Shown here in pieces: positions 63,951 to 64,000 of a DNA stretch of 64,000 nt; the stretch's first letter is position 1; the number at the start of each line of letters is the position of its first letter. The translations under genes and the position numbers were made by a program. The notes under the pieces are model-generated. The model saw only the letters and a program-made list of their open reading frames with translations. It did not search any database and had not been told where the DNA came from. This DNA is from Aquibacillus saliphilus (GTDB lineage: Bacteria; Bacillota; Bacilli; Bacillales; Amphibacillaceae): assembly GCF_020404745.1 (NCBI RefSeq), contig NZ_JAIZAP010000012.1:62001-126000 (forward strand), given 5' to 3'.

Positions 63951-64000
63951 ATGGAATTAGTTGAAATAAGACATGAATTAGATAAAATGGCTAAGCTATT
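63951..64000 (+). CDS. prfB: Peptide chain release factor 2 (start only)
   Basis: The first 16 codons MELVEIRHELDKMAKL match the N-terminus of PrfB, and the position after secA is conserved. Ribosome binding site GAGGTGA. The programmed frameshift site, if present, would lie just beyond the window. Confidence 0.85.
   Translation, partial: MELVEIRHELDKMAKL

Overview
The window is chromosomal DNA from a low-GC Firmicute of the family Bacillaceae. The evidence is AT-rich sequence, strong GGAGG-type ribosome binding sites, SigA, SigB and SigD type promoters, and a gene order (degS-degU-degV-comFA-comFC-yvyF-flgM-flgN-flgK-flgL-yviE-fliW-csrA-hag ... flaG-fliD-fliS-fliT-hpf-secA-prfB) that follows Bacillus subtilis. 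The genus cannot be fixed from the sequence alone.

Layout. 1-3.2 kb: end of a sugar ABC transporter (two permeases) with a LacI regulator and a YesL-like membrane protein. 3.2-4.8 kb: a short-chain chromate transporter pair behind a 450-nt structured leader and a 21-codon leader ORF. 4.9-12.8 kb: a SurA_N lipoprotein, a ParB-like protein, the 5-oxoprolinase genes pxpB-pxpC-pxpA, an unknown lipoprotein, a Bacillaceae intergenic repeat, an aromatic acid exporter-like protein and an IDEAL-domain protein. 12.9-22.4 kb: an SDR protein, then a carbohydrate uptake cluster (membrane-anchored sugar-binding sensor, YesM/YesN-type two-component system, solute-binding lipoprotein, two permeases, Gfo/Idh/MocA oxidoreductase) with cre-like sites. 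22.4-27.3 kb: pbpC-like PBP, an LCP-family ligase, sortase D, and sinI-sinR. 27.5-34.6 kb: VanZ-like protein, yvyE, degSU, degV, comFA and comFC (no comFB). 34.7-41.2 kb: late flagellar genes ending in hag. 41.2-42.1 kb: a decayed second flagellin 3' end and a group I intron-like core. 42.1-53.9 kb: motAB and a chemotaxis/signalling cluster (cheX-cheA-cheW-cheY-MCP, degenerate DegU paralogue, GGDEF-EAL protein, cheR). 54.1-56.0 kb: a candidate RRNPP peptide quorum-sensing pair. 56.1-64.0 kb: yjfB-like gene, flaG-fliD-fliS-fliT, hpf, secA and the start of prfB.

Most notable: three class-I (GEMM-I) cyclic-di-GMP riboswitch aptamers. One lies directly before sinI, the antagonist of the biofilm repressor SinR. 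The other two lie before motAB and before the cheX-cheA operon, each followed by an intrinsic terminator and preceded by a similar SigA promoter. A bifunctional-looking GGDEF-EAL protein is encoded in the same chemotaxis cluster, so the second messenger could feed back on stator, chemotaxis and biofilm-switch expression. FliW-CsrA-Hag control is visible as a CsrA site in the hag leader. Degradative regulation (DegSU), competence (ComF), flagellar checkpoint control (FlgM) and the RRNPP candidate make this a lifestyle-switch region. Functions are inferred from sequence only; polarity of the riboswitches and identity of the quorum peptide are not established.
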